From Halopseudomonas pelagia (GTDB lineage Bacteria > Pseudomonadota > Gammaproteobacteria > Pseudomonadales > Pseudomonadaceae): DNA of 64,000 bases. The notes beneath the pieces were generated by a model. The model had not been told where the DNA came from and ran no database searches. It was given only the letters and a program-made list of their open reading frames with translations. Where the stretch lies: the NCBI RefSeq assembly GCF_009497895.1, contig NZ_CP033116.1:3224001-3288000 (forward strand), given 5' to 3'. Positions 1 to 8,283 of this stretch are shown here, in pieces. Position numbers and translations under genes: made by a program. Numbering within the stretch: the first letter of the stretch is position 1; each line of letters starts with the position of its first letter.

Positions 1-2463
1 CAGCGGTGTTTCGGCCAGCCCGCTATACATATGATCAAGCACCTGACTGAAACTGTAACCGTCCTCCAGGCCCGCGGTAACGGTATACACCCGCACCCCG
101 TTGCGTTGGCGGATACCCGCTGGCTGCCAGCCCGGCTGGATACGCGCCAATGCCGTCAACGGAATCGCCTCGCCCTCGTCATTGAATACGCTGGCTGACA
201 TCAAGCGCTCCAACGACTGCCGCGTGCCCTCCGGCGAGCGCAGCACCAGCGGCAGAGGATCGCGCTCCTGGCGATATTGCTCCACGGTGAGACCCAGGCT
301 GCGGGTATTCAATGCCTGAGCAACATCTGCTCGGGTCAGACCGTAACGCGACGCCAGGGCATCATCCACGTCCACGCGTAGCATCGGCACACCCAGATCG
401 ATGTCATGCCGCACATCCACCGCGCCCTCGCTGGCCTTGAGCAGCGCAAACACCTGTTCGGCTGCGGCTATGCGCACGTTGTCGTCAGGGTGATAGAGCC
501 GCACCTCGACCGGCGCTGCCCGCGGCGGGCCTTGACCCAGAGTGCTGGCGACCACATCCAGTTCAGGCATGCTGCTGGCCACATGCTCGCGGACCCAGTG
601 GATGATCCCGTTAGTGGCAGCCAGATCCTCGGTATGAATAACAATGCGCGCCCGATTAGGCGCCTGGGGTGCGCGCATCAGGTTGTAATAGAAGCTGGGG
701 CCGGCAGACCCGGCGAACCGATGCACCTGCGTGACCTGGGGCCGCTGGCGAATCCGACTCTCCAGCTCGGCGGCCACTTGTTCAGTACGCTGCTGGTCGG
801 TGCCTTCCGGCATATACAGCTCGACCACCACTAACGGCCGATCAGCATTGGGGAAAAATTGCAGTTTCAACTGCGGCAGCAAAGCCAGGCTCAGGCAAAC
901 CATGACCACGCCAAGCAGGATCATCCACACCGGCGATCCGGTACTGAATCGGGCAAGGCCATTGCCGATATTTTCCATTACCCGGCTAGAGCGTGTTTGC
1001 GTTGGCTTGAGAAAACGGCCGGCGAGCAAGGGTGCGACGCCTATCGCCAGAAGGTAACTGACCGTCAGCGTCAGCATGATCATCACTGGAATGCCCCGGG
1101 TAAAATCGGCTGTGCCACCCTTGGCTAGGAGCAAGGGCGTAAAAGCTGCCAGGGTTGTCGCTGTCGAGGCGCCCAAAGGCCCGGCCAGCTCAGCGATGGC
1201 ATGACGCACGGCCTGAGCTCGGGATTCGCCACGGTTGAGCCGATCCTGCACGTTTTCGACCATGACGATGGCGTTATCAATCAGAATGCCCAGCGAAATG
1301 ACCATGCCGATTACCGCAATCTGATGCAGTATGCCGCCGCCAAGATCGTAAATGCCCAGGCTGATAAGGGCGACCATCGGCAGCATGGTGGCGACCAGAA
1401 TGCCCATGCGCCAGCCCATGCCGGCAAACACCACCAGCACGATGATCAGCACACTGCCAAGCAGGTTCCACTCCAGCCCGTCCAGCCGCTCCTTGACCTG
1501 ATCCGGCTGAAAGAACATCTCTTCTATATGCAACGGCGCAAACTCGGGCCGCAACTGCTCAAGGCGTTCACGCACCTGCTCCCCGAAGCGGATCGCATCG
1601 AGCTGACCCCTTACCGCCGTCAGACTAACGATGACCGCTTGTTCGCCGTCGAACCAGGCTTTCGGCTGAGCCGGTTCCAGGGGCCCGCGCCAGATATCGG
1701 CGATGGCTTCCAGCGGTATCTCACCACCTTCCGGCAGTGGGATCTGGGTACCGCGCAGGGCATCAATACTGACAAATTCGCTATTGGGTAACAGGCCCAT
1801 GCGCTTGTCACCGGAGACCACAAAGCCACCCGGAATAACCTGGTTGCGCTGCGCCAGGATCGATGCCAGATAGGCGGGGGAAATGCCCAGGCGGCTCATC
1901 TGCGCGTCACGCAGGGCGATGGTGACCTGCTCGTCAGCCTTGCCTTCCAGATCAATACGCGACAATCCGGGAATATCCAGCATCTCGCGCTTTAGGCGTT
2001 CCGCCTCCAGCCCCAGGTGCACCAGCGAGGCATCGCCGCGCACGGCCAACACCACGGCGGGAATATCGATCATGCGATCATCCAGTGAAATCTGCGCCAC
2101 GCCGTCCGGAAACTCCAGCTCGGCGCGCGTCATCGCCTGGCGCACCCGATCCCAGGCGGAATCCGTGTCATAGATCGCATCTTCGAGAGTGAGGCTGATC
2201 AGCGCCACACCCGTGCGCGCGGTGGCGGTAAAATATTCCAGCTCCTCGACCTGGGATAGCTCATCTGATAACGGCTCAAGCACCAGCCGCTCTACTGCTT
2301 CAGCCGTCGCGCCGGGATAAACCACCGTAATCAGCCCGGCACGGTGCGGAAAGCTCGGGTCTTCCTGGCGGGCCATGGTCAGGTATGAGGCTATGCCGAG
2401 CAGGCACAGCATGACCACCACCAGGCTGATCAGTCGTGGGCGTACCAGCCCGAGAAGGTTCAT
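1..2463 (-). CDS. RND efflux transporter permease (partial, C-terminus beyond left edge)
   Basis: The first 821 codons of an inner-membrane RND pump of the AcrB/MexF type are present. The protein would exchange protons for drugs or other toxic compounds as part of a tripartite pump. The frame is open from the ATG at 2463 to the window edge, and roughly the last 200 residues are missing. It starts with a transmembrane segment (VRPRLISLVVVMLCLLG), followed by porter-domain sequence and a cluster of membrane helices around residues 330-500, including the stretch ILIDNAIVMVENV. The start overlaps the adaptor stop by 4 nt (ATGA), so the two genes are translationally coupled. No outer-membrane partner gene is visible, and the substrate cannot be read from the sequence. 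Confidence 0.93.
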   Translation of the reverse strand, partial: MNLLGLVRPRLISLVVVMLCLLGIASYLTMARQEDPSFPHRAGLITVVYPGATAEAVERLVLEPLSDELSQVEELEYFTATARTGVALISLTLEDAIYDTDSAWDRVRQAMTRAELEFPDGVAQISLDDRMIDIPAVVLAVRGDASLVHLGLEAERLKREMLDIPGLSRIDLEGKADEQVTIALRDAQMSRLGISPAYLASILAQRNQVIPGGFVVSGDKRMGLLPNSEFVSIDALRGTQIPLPEGGEIPLEAIADIWRGPLEPAQPKAWFDGEQAVIVSLTAVRGQLDAIRFGEQVRERLEQLRPEFAPLHIEEMFFQPDQVKERLDGLEWNLLGSVLIIVLVVFAGMGWRMGILVATMLPMVALISLGIYDLGGGILHQIAVIGMVISLGILIDNAIVMVENVQDRLNRGESRAQAVRHAIAELAGPLGASTATTLAAFTPLLLAKGGTADFTRGIPVMIMLTLTVSYLLAIGVAPLLAGRFLKPTQTRSSRVMENIGNGLARFSTGSPVWMILLGVVMVCLSLALLPQLKLQFFPNADRPLVVVELYMPEGTDQQRTEQVAAELESRIRQRPQVTQVHRFAGSAGPSFYYNLMRAPQAPNRARIVIHTEDLAATNGIIHWVREHVASSMPELDVVASTLGQGPPRAAPVEVRLYHPDDNVRIAAAEQVFALLKASEGAVDVRHDIDLGVPMLRVDVDDALASRYGLTRADVAQALNTRSLGLTVEQYRQERDPLPLVLRSPEGTRQSLERLMSASVFNDEGEAIPLTALARIQPGWQPAGIRQRNGVRVYTVTAGLEDGYSFSQVLDHMYSGLAETPL

Positions 2464-3626
2464 GGCAGCAGTTCCACGGCATCGCCATCGGCCAAGCGTG
2501 TCAGCCCCGCATACACAACCTGGTCACCCTGCTTTAGCGGGCTGTTACTTAAAATCGCCTGTTCGCCCTGCATTGCGCTCACGCTGACTGGTACGCGCTT
2601 GACCTTGCCCTCCTCGGTCACCTGAAATACCGCCAATCCATCGGCGGAGCGCATTACCGCTGACAGCGGCACCCGTAAAGCATCGCCCATGTTGCGCTCG
2701 ATGCCGACCTCCACCGCGTCGCCGGAACGGAACTGGGTCGAGTCAAGGCTGACCACCATCGGGTACAGAACCCCCGCCTGGGAAGCACCTTGCCCCAACT
2801 CCAACAACCGCCCTACTGCCTGCCGCCCGTCCGCCTGCGGACCGGTCAGGCTAGACCCGGTCAGGCTAGACCCGGTCAGGCTCGACCCGGTCAGGCTCGA
2901 CCCGGTCAGGCTAGACCAGACCGGCAACGTTTGACCTACCACCAGATCGCCGATCAGATGCGCAGGCACCCTGACCTCGACTTCCAGCCCGTTGGATGAA
3001 GCCAGCCGCATGACCGCCTGGCCAGGCGCGACAAATTCCCCTGGTTCCACCAGCAGCGCCTCTACCCGGCCGGTAAAAGGTGCCCGCAGCTGGCTTTCAG
3101 CACTCAACTGTTCGCTCTGTTTCAATGCGGCCCTGGCACTGCCAACGCCCGCATCCAATGCCGCCAATCGGGCGCTCTGTTGTTCCAGTTCCTGGGTCGA
3201 CAGCACGCCGCGCTCGAACAGTTGCTCACCGCGCTGCTGCTCACGACGCGCCTGCTCTGCCTGCGCCTGTAATTCATTCAATCGGGCGCGCGCGGCGTCA
3301 CGCGCAGGTACCAGTTCCGGATTGTAAAGCGCGGCCAACACTTCGCCGGCCTGCACCTGCTGACCTATTTCCACCTGCCTTGAACGCAGCACGCCACCCA
3401 CCTGAAAGGTCAGGCTGGCGCGATCTCTGGCACGCACCGAGCCGGCAAAACGCAGTGGCTCCGCGGCGACACTACCGGTGACCTCCACCGCGCGTACGGG
3501 CACCACATGTGGCTGCGCACTGATCGCCGCATCCGCGCTGCCAGCAGGCCCGCAACCGTTCAGGAAAACGACCGAAGCAAGCAGAGCGAGTATGAGAGCA
3601 TTAGCTTTAACCGTTGCCGTTGACAT
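2460..3626 (-). CDS. RND efflux periplasmic adaptor (membrane fusion lipoprotein)
   Basis: This is the periplasmic adaptor that would link the RND permease to an outer-membrane channel. The ATG at 3626 is preferred because GGAG lies 6 nt upstream; an ATG 12 nt further upstream would contain that ribosome site. The signal peptide ends in a lipobox (VVFLNGC), so the mature protein is probably a lipoprotein. A lipoyl/barrel-sandwich half (FQVGGVLRSRQVEIGQQVQAGEVLA), an alpha-helical hairpin rich in Q, E, A and R, the second lipoyl half and a beta-barrel follow in the usual order. Within the barrel region five copies of SSLTG occur in tandem, encoded by a 15-bp DNA repeat. The gene is first in the operon with the permease and is divergent from a TetR gene. 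Confidence 0.93.
   Translation of the reverse strand: MSTATVKANALILALLASVVFLNGCGPAGSADAAISAQPHVVPVRAVEVTGSVAAEPLRFAGSVRARDRASLTFQVGGVLRSRQVEIGQQVQAGEVLAALYNPELVPARDAARARLNELQAQAEQARREQQRGEQLFERGVLSTQELEQQSARLAALDAGVGSARAALKQSEQLSAESQLRAPFTGRVEALLVEPGEFVAPGQAVMRLASSNGLEVEVRVPAHLIGDLVVGQTLPVWSSLTGSSLTGSSLTGSSLTGSSLTGPQADGRQAVGRLLELGQGASQAGVLYPMVVSLDSTQFRSGDAVEVGIERNMGDALRVPLSAVMRSADGLAVFQVTEEGKVKRVPVSVSAMQGEQAILSNSPLKQGDQVVYAGLTRLADGDAVELLP
2842..2916. repeat. Five tandem 15-bp repeats inside the efflux adaptor gene
   Basis: Five adjoining copies of the unit CCGGTCAGGCTAGAC lie here; units 3 and 4 differ by one base (ctcgac instead of ctagac). The unit length is a multiple of three, so the array is in frame and gives five SSLTG blocks. 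Near-identity between copies suggests recent slipped-strand expansion. Confidence 0.95.
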
Positions 3627-3672
3627 GATGTACTCCAAAATATCGGCCGCTGGGGAACCTATGCTTTACATA

Positions 3673-3697
3673 TTGTCATTAATTGACATTTTGTCAA
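3673..3697. promoter_or_regulatory. Overlapping palindromes, probable TetR operator
   Basis: Between the divergent adaptor and TetR genes there are two overlapping inverted repeats. TGTCA-N5-TGACA lies at 3674-3688 and TTGACA-N3-TGTCAA at 3683-3697. TTGACA at 3683-3688 also has the sequence of a -35 box for the rightward gene, with TAAAAC 17 bp downstream. This would fit autorepression together with control of the pump operon by the adjacent TetR. The function is inferred from position and symmetry only. Confidence 0.55.
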
Positions 3698-3750
3698 CAA
3701 GCTAGTAAAACAAACCAGCAAATGCGTATTTCAGAACGACCTCGGGTAGC

Positions 3751-4419
3751 ATGAAAGAGAACAGAACAGGATTGAAAAGAACGCCTATGAGCCTAGATCA
3801 ACGTCGTGAGCAGGAAAAACAGGAACGCCGGGACAGCATTCTCGACGCCGCCGAGAAGGCCTTCTTCAGTAAGGGCTTCGATAAATGCTCAATGGATGAA
3901 ATTGCTCGTACAGCGCAGCTGAGCCGTGCATTGCTGTATGTGTATTTCAAAGACAAAACCGCGATCATGCGCGGCATCATGTTGCGCTCAGTGCAGGCGC
4001 TGCGTGACAGGTTTGTCGCGGTGGCCCAGTCCGATGCCGTGGGCATAGAAAAGGTCGGGGCTTTGGGCGCGGCTTATTACGCGTTCAGCTGCGAGGAACC
4101 TGATTATTTTGACGTGCTGACCCAGTCAGGTACTTTTCCGCATTTGCTTGATGAGGACGATCAAAGCCAGGCACTGCAAGGCTGCGGTAACCAGGTCATG
4201 CAGTTGATGGTGGAGGTGTTGCAACAGGGCATCGCCGACGGGAGCCTGAGCCCAGAGCGCGTGGCCGATCCGGTAATGACCGCTTACTTTCTGCGTGGTG
4301 CACTGCATGGCGTGATCATGGAGGCCCGTCAGCCGGATCAAAAGGCCACGGATCTACCCGATGCCGATGCGCTGATCAGCTACACCATTGGCATGCTTGG
4401 ACATTCGATGCGGCCCTGA
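3751..4419 (+). CDS. TetR/AcrR family transcriptional regulator
   Basis: This is a 222-residue repressor-type protein. Its N-terminal helix-turn-helix is typical of the family (AFFSKGFDKCSMDEIARTA, then LSRALLYVYFKDK), and the rest is a helical ligand-binding domain. It is divergent from the RND operon, so local control of that pump is the natural inference. The start is uncertain: a second ATG at 3787 (MSLDQRREQ) begins a more typical family N-terminus, and neither has a strong ribosome site. Its stop lies 7 bp from the convergent dsdA stop. Confidence 0.88.
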   Translation: MKENRTGLKRTPMSLDQRREQEKQERRDSILDAAEKAFFSKGFDKCSMDEIARTAQLSRALLYVYFKDKTAIMRGIMLRSVQALRDRFVAVAQSDAVGIEKVGALGAAYYAFSCEEPDYFDVLTQSGTFPHLLDEDDQSQALQGCGNQVMQLMVEVLQQGIADGSLSPERVADPVMTAYFLRGALHGVIMEARQPDQKATDLPDADALISYTIGMLGHSMRP

Positions 4420-4426
4420 ATACCCG

Positions 4427-5683
4427 TTACAGGCCTAACCACTGCTGGAATTCGGCGTCAGGCACCAGACTGCCGCCCGTGCACCAAAGGATGTGGGTCG
4501 CTCGGGAAGGATCAATCTGATGCCGGGCACACCACTGTAGGCCCGCCTGCGACCCAGTGATCCAACCAGGTCCGGGAAAGGCCGCCGCTGCCGAGGGCTC
4601 GACGCGCTCGCCCAGCTTTTCCCAGGCCAACTCGAGATAATAGCCTAGCGACGTATCCGGCACGGTGAACACCCCCGCCAGACGATCCTGCATGCAGGTC
4701 GACGCAAGCATTGAGGCCTGGCCTACCGCCAAACCATCAGCCAGCGTGCGGTTACTCAGCCCTATATCGTGCACCGACATCGGATCACGCACACCGGACG
4801 CCAGCTGCACCAACACGCTGGGCGATTCAAGTGGTTCGGCAAAAAAACAGTGCACATTGTTACCAAACACCTGCTTGAGCCCATAGGTGATGCCCCCTGG
4901 TGCGCCACCGACGCCACAGGGCAGATAGATCAAAAGTGGGTTGGCGGCGTTAACTTCGATACCCTGCTCCGCCAACTGCGCCGCGACGCGCCGCCCGGCC
5001 ACGGCGTAACCGCAAAATAGCGAAAGAGAGCGCTCGTCATCGACAAAATGCGCCTGCGGATCGGCTTCGGCAATGGCCCGACCGGCAGCGACCGCCTTGG
5101 CGTAGTCACCGGCGTGCTCCACGACATCTACACCCTGGTCACGCAGCAGCTGTTTTTTCCATTGCTTGGCGTCATCTGACATATGCACTTGGGCAGCAAA
5201 CCCCAACGCGCGGGACATCAGCCCGATGCTGATACCCAGGTTACCGGTGCTACCCACCACCAGTTGGTAGGTAGCAAAGCAGGCGCGCCAGCGCGGCTCA
5301 GCCAGGTCGGCGAAATTGACTCCATCCCATCCGTGGCTCAGGGCGACTTGCTCCGCAAACTCCAACACCTCATGAAACCCGCCCCGGGCTTTCACCGAGC
5401 CCGCGACCGGCAGACGGTTGTCCGCCTTGAACAGCCAGCGTGACTGACCGCCCAGCGCATCACGCAAGGCTTGCGCATCCATTAGTGGCGATTCGATCAG
5501 GCCATCGCTACCAGCCAAGCCGGGCAATATCTTTGCCAGCAATGGGCCGGCACGCAGCAACCGCCGCTCCGCGGCATCAACCAGATCGGGGGATAAAGGA
5601 TCTTCCAGGCTGCGACTACCAGGATTAAGCCAGAGCATGGGCATGCGGCCGCGCAGAGTATCGGCCAACTCGGGTGCAAGCAT
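4427..5683 (-). CDS. dsdA: D-serine ammonia-lyase (D-serine dehydratase)
   Basis: This cytoplasmic, PLP-dependent enzyme converts D-serine to pyruvate and ammonia. The 418 residues are slightly short of the E. coli enzyme (about 440). The PLP lysine sits in GSVKARGGFHE, the phosphate-binding loop is GSTGNLGISIG, and a glycine-rich loop CGVGGAPGG lies near residue 270. No dsdC-type LysR regulator or D-serine permease is next to it, so it stands alone here and may serve detoxification more than growth. Confidence 0.9.
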   Translation of the reverse strand: MLAPELADTLRGRMPMLWLNPGSRSLEDPLSPDLVDAAERRLLRAGPLLAKILPGLAGSDGLIESPLMDAQALRDALGGQSRWLFKADNRLPVAGSVKARGGFHEVLEFAEQVALSHGWDGVNFADLAEPRWRACFATYQLVVGSTGNLGISIGLMSRALGFAAQVHMSDDAKQWKKQLLRDQGVDVVEHAGDYAKAVAAGRAIAEADPQAHFVDDERSLSLFCGYAVAGRRVAAQLAEQGIEVNAANPLLIYLPCGVGGAPGGITYGLKQVFGNNVHCFFAEPLESPSVLVQLASGVRDPMSVHDIGLSNRTLADGLAVGQASMLASTCMQDRLAGVFTVPDTSLGYYLELAWEKLGERVEPSAAAAFPGPGWITGSQAGLQWCARHQIDPSRATHILWCTGGSLVPDAEFQQWLGL

Positions 5684-5749
5684 AATTTGCCTTGTTAACG
5701 GGTGTTGAGCATCATGAAGCTATGGACAACTGCCCAGAGGAAAATGCTC

Positions 5750-5926
5750 ATGTCTTTAATTGGCTGGATATTCGTAGTACTCGCGGTGTTAACCGTCGCG
5801 GGTGCACTCTATAAAGTCTACATAACTGCTTACAAAATGCCCATCAGCAAGGAAAAAATGAAGCGAATCAAGGCGCGGCAGGCTGAAGTTGAAGCACAGG
5901 AAGCGCGGGAAAAAGAGCAGGATTGA
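5750..5926 (+). CDS. Small membrane protein, DUF2897-like
   Basis: This short protein of about 58 residues has one N-terminal transmembrane helix (LIGWIFVVLAVLTVAGALY) and a charged, helical C-terminal tail ending in EAREKEQD. The layout matches DUF2897 proteins of pseudomonads, whose role is unknown. Upstream ATGs at 5714 and 5744 are possible; 5750 is chosen because AGAGG precedes it at a usable distance and the helix then begins at once. Confidence 0.65.
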   Translation: MSLIGWIFVVLAVLTVAGALYKVYITAYKMPISKEKMKRIKARQAEVEAQEAREKEQD

Positions 5927-5978
5927 CGTTAGAATGTGCCCTTTATTATTCACCGCTCGAGGCAGGTAGCTCCCCAGT

Positions 5979-6509
5979 ATGGTCAATTCACTGCAAGCTC
6001 AGTTACTCAAGTCCGGCTTGGTCGACGAGAAGAAGCTCAAACAAGCCCAGCGGGCAAAAAAGAAAGCCGCGAAAAACGAACCGGAAAAGTCTTATGATTC
6101 AGCTGCTGCGGTAGATAAAGCCCGTGCAGAGAAGGCCGAGCGCGACCGCGCCCTCAATCAGCAACGCAAGGACGACGCTGCACGCAAGGAACGTGAGGCC
6201 CAGGCCAAGCAGTTGATCGAACAGAACAAATTGGACAGGGCCGGCGGTGAGACCGCCTACCAGTTCGCCAGCAAGAACAAGATCAAGAAGATCTATGTCA
6301 CCGAAGAGCAATTTGGCAAGTTGAGCCGAGGCCAGCTGGGCGTGGTTCGGATGTCAGGCAACTTTGAACTGATACCGATTGAGATCGCGCACAAGGTCAG
6401 TGAACGGGCGCCGCAGTGGCCCGTGCATATTGCCAAGGTGGAACAGCAGGCCCCGGCAGAGGATGACCCCTACGCTGCCTTTCAGGTACCGGATGACCTC
6501 ATGTGGTGA
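5979..6509 (+). CDS. DUF2058 family nucleoprotein/polynucleotide-associated protein
   Basis: This 176-residue protein has the DUF2058 (YaiL) layout: an N-terminal MVNSLQAQLLKSGLVDEKK segment, a long K/R/E-rich coiled region (about residues 25-85) and a compact C-terminal domain with KIYVTEEQFGKLSRGQLGVV. The family is conserved in gammaproteobacteria and has been associated with nucleic acids, but its function is not established. It is preceded by the DUF2897-like gene on the same strand. Confidence 0.9.
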   Translation: MVNSLQAQLLKSGLVDEKKLKQAQRAKKKAAKNEPEKSYDSAAAVDKARAEKAERDRALNQQRKDDAARKEREAQAKQLIEQNKLDRAGGETAYQFASKNKIKKIYVTEEQFGKLSRGQLGVVRMSGNFELIPIEIAHKVSERAPQWPVHIAKVEQQAPAEDDPYAAFQVPDDLMW

Positions 6510-6533
6510 GTCAATAAAGACGTTCACCACATG
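6500..6533. repeat. Perfect 10-bp inverted repeat at the DUF2058 stop
   Basis: CATGTGGTGA (6500-6509) and TCACCACATG (6524-6533) are exact inverted copies 14 bp apart. The left arm contains the stop codon. There is no T-tract, so this is a weak terminator candidate at best, lying between two convergent genes. Confidence 0.4.
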
Positions 6534-6569
6534 CTGGTCAAGAGCACTTAGTCAGTATGCTACTGAAGA

Positions 6570-7241
6570 TTACTCTTCGTGCTCTTCCTCTACTTCTTCA
6601 GGTGCATCGACGTCACTATCCAACGCCTCGTCATCCTTGATGCGCTCCTGCTTGTCACGCTCTTCTTCTTCATCCGATTTGGAGCATTCCAGCGGCAGCA
6701 TGAAGGTGCGTGACACATCGATCAGGCCGATATGCTCAATAGTCCGACGGCCAATCAACACCGGATAGGTCATGTCGCCGCGATCACGCAGGGAAAACTG
6801 CTCTTCATAGACGCGGTCACCCATACAGATCGACATCTTGACCACGGGACGACGATCCTCGCCACCGGCGCCACGTACCAGAATGCGCCGGAAGACCGGG
6901 CGCTCGAACTCCATTTCAATTAATTCGCCAGTGTCAGCATCCTTCACCGGGACGTCGTAGCGGACCCACTGCTTACCCTTGCGCTTGAAATCTTCAATAT
7001 TGACGGCATGCATGGATGAGGTGAGCGCGCCCGAGTCGACCTTGATCTTGACCGCTGTGTGCTCAGGAAGAATGCGACCCTTCTCAATCCAGCCGACGAC
7101 GACCTTGTTGTCGATCTGCACTTCTTCCGAGCTCTGTTTACCTTTTTTCTTCTCTTCGGGCTCCGCATGCAGAGCACCGGCAAAGGCGATACTGGCCGTC
7201 ATCAGGGCGGCCACAAAAGACGTTTTAAAAGCTGATTGCAT
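6570..7241 (-). CDS. Exported retropepsin-like aspartic protease (RimK-ligase-associated type)
   Basis: The protein is predicted to be exported: MQSAFKTSFVAALMTASIAF is a signal peptide, with cleavage after GALHA likely. The core holds the aspartic-protease motif KVDSGALTSSMHA, where DSGA is the active-site loop, followed by a beta-rich region with RRILVRGAGG and VLIGRRTIE. The family is often annotated as an ATP-dependent zinc protease, although the fold is retropepsin-like. The C-terminus is an acidic tail rich in E and D. The ATG at 7241 is chosen because the signal peptide begins there; the frame is open further upstream. It is convergent with DUF2058. Confidence 0.82.
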   Translation of the reverse strand: MQSAFKTSFVAALMTASIAFAGALHAEPEEKKKGKQSSEEVQIDNKVVVGWIEKGRILPEHTAVKIKVDSGALTSSMHAVNIEDFKRKGKQWVRYDVPVKDADTGELIEMEFERPVFRRILVRGAGGEDRRPVVKMSICMGDRVYEEQFSLRDRGDMTYPVLIGRRTIEHIGLIDVSRTFMLPLECSKSDEEEERDKQERIKDDEALDSDVDAPEEVEEEHEE

Positions 7242-7304
7242 GGGGAATCCTTTGAAGAGAGTACTGGGTAGACAGGGCAGTTCGGCATAAGTGCCCCCTA
7301 TCAA

Positions 7305-7500
7305 CCTGTCCGCTTCACTCTGAACGGACGCGGCATTTTAGCCTATTTCCATAAAACGTACAGACTCAGTCGGCGTCAGCTAAGCCATGCAGCGCCAGCA
7401 GGCGTGAGAGCTCACCCTGGTTTCTCAACTGCTGAAACAGATCATCCATATAGCTTTTGTCTAGTTTGCCACCACAATGCCGCCAAGTGATTACCCCAGG
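7305..7500. other. Intergenic stretch with a short orphan reading frame
   Basis: Between the protease gene and atuR there is no full gene. On the minus strand a frame runs from the atuR stop to 7366, with its only ATG at 7449, giving 27 codons (MDDLFQQLRNQGELSRLL...). The bases upstream of that ATG are also open. It could be a tiny gene or the tail of a lost one. I do not recognise it. Confidence 0.3.
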
Positions 7501-8148
7501 CTAAATCGGATGCTTATTCGCGGAACAGGTCAGCATTTCCAAGGCCTTTTCGGCCAAATCGTCCAGGCTCATCTGCCCTTGAGGGTTGAACCAGGTGATG
7601 GTCCAGGATAATGCGCCAGTCAGCAGACGGCGTAGGACAAAAGGTTCCACCGTTACCAGACCTGTTTCATAAGCCTGCTGCAGCACATCCAGCCAGACGC
7701 CTTCATAGATATCACGCAGCCCCAGAATGAGTAACTGACCTTCTTCGGATAACGAACGCCATTCATAGACCAGGACCGACATGGCCTCCCCGGTACCACC
7801 CATGATCGATTGCAGCTCGCAGCGAATCAGCGCCAGCAGGCGTTCCCTCGGATCTTCCAGACCTTCGATTGCCATGCGCATCAGCGCAGTATTTCGGTGA
7901 ATGGTTTCCTCCATCACCGCCCGCAGAATGTCGTCTTTACTTCTAAAGTGATGAAAGATGCTGCCCGACTGAATGCCAACCGCCGCGGCCAGATCACGCA
8001 CCGTTGTGCGCTCAAAGCCCTTGCTGCTGAACAGATGTGCGGAGGCTTGCAGTAACCGGCCACGCGGCGTAGCCGGGTCGGTCAACAGCCCCGCGGCCAT
8101 CAGCTCGCCAAGTACTTTTTGGTTATTTTCAGGGGCGCTGTGCTGCAT
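7501..8148 (-). CDS. atuR: TetR family regulator of the atu cluster
   Basis: This repressor is divergent from atuA, the arrangement known for AtuR of P. aeruginosa, which represses the atu operon until acyclic terpenes are present. The start at 8148 (MQHSAPENNQ) is preferred over an in-frame upstream codon. The helix-turn-helix lies at residues 45-75 (TTVRDLAAAVGIQSGSIFHHF), and a helical effector domain follows. The assignment rests on position and family; the effector pocket was not examined. A palindrome between the two genes is the likely operator. Confidence 0.8.
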   Translation of the reverse strand: MQHSAPENNQKVLGELMAAGLLTDPATPRGRLLQASAHLFSSKGFERTTVRDLAAAVGIQSGSIFHHFRSKDDILRAVMEETIHRNTALMRMAIEGLEDPRERLLALIRCELQSIMGGTGEAMSVLVYEWRSLSEEGQLLILGLRDIYEGVWLDVLQQAYETGLVTVEPFVLRRLLTGALSWTITWFNPQGQMSLDDLAEKALEMLTCSANKHPI

Positions 8149-8235
8149 CAGGCTCTCTAGATTCACGAAGGAAAGATGGCATTTACGCCAAACGTCAGTG
8201 GGAGGCATTAAACGCTATTCATCATGACTTTTCAA

Positions 8236-8253
8236 ACCAAGCGCTTGCTTGGT
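8236..8253. promoter_or_regulatory. Palindrome in the atuR-atuA gap, probable AtuR operator
   Basis: ACCAAGC (8236-8242) and GCTTGGT (8247-8253) are perfect inverted arms separated by GCTT. The site lies between divergent atuR and atuA, about 30 bp upstream of the atuA start. AtuR in P. aeruginosa is reported to bind palindromes in this interval, which fits. Binding here is inferred. Confidence 0.6.
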
Positions 8254-8283
8254 AAGGTGAGTTCAGATGCAACGGAGAAGCAC

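Noticed and set aside
1..2463. The RND permease looked broken because only short complete frames appear on its strand.
   Set aside because: Translation from the ATG at 2463 is open to the window edge with family sequence throughout; it is simply cut by the edge.
2842..2916. Regular short repeats that could be read as a CRISPR remnant.
   Set aside because: The units are 15 bp, directly adjoining, without spacers, and in frame within a coding region.
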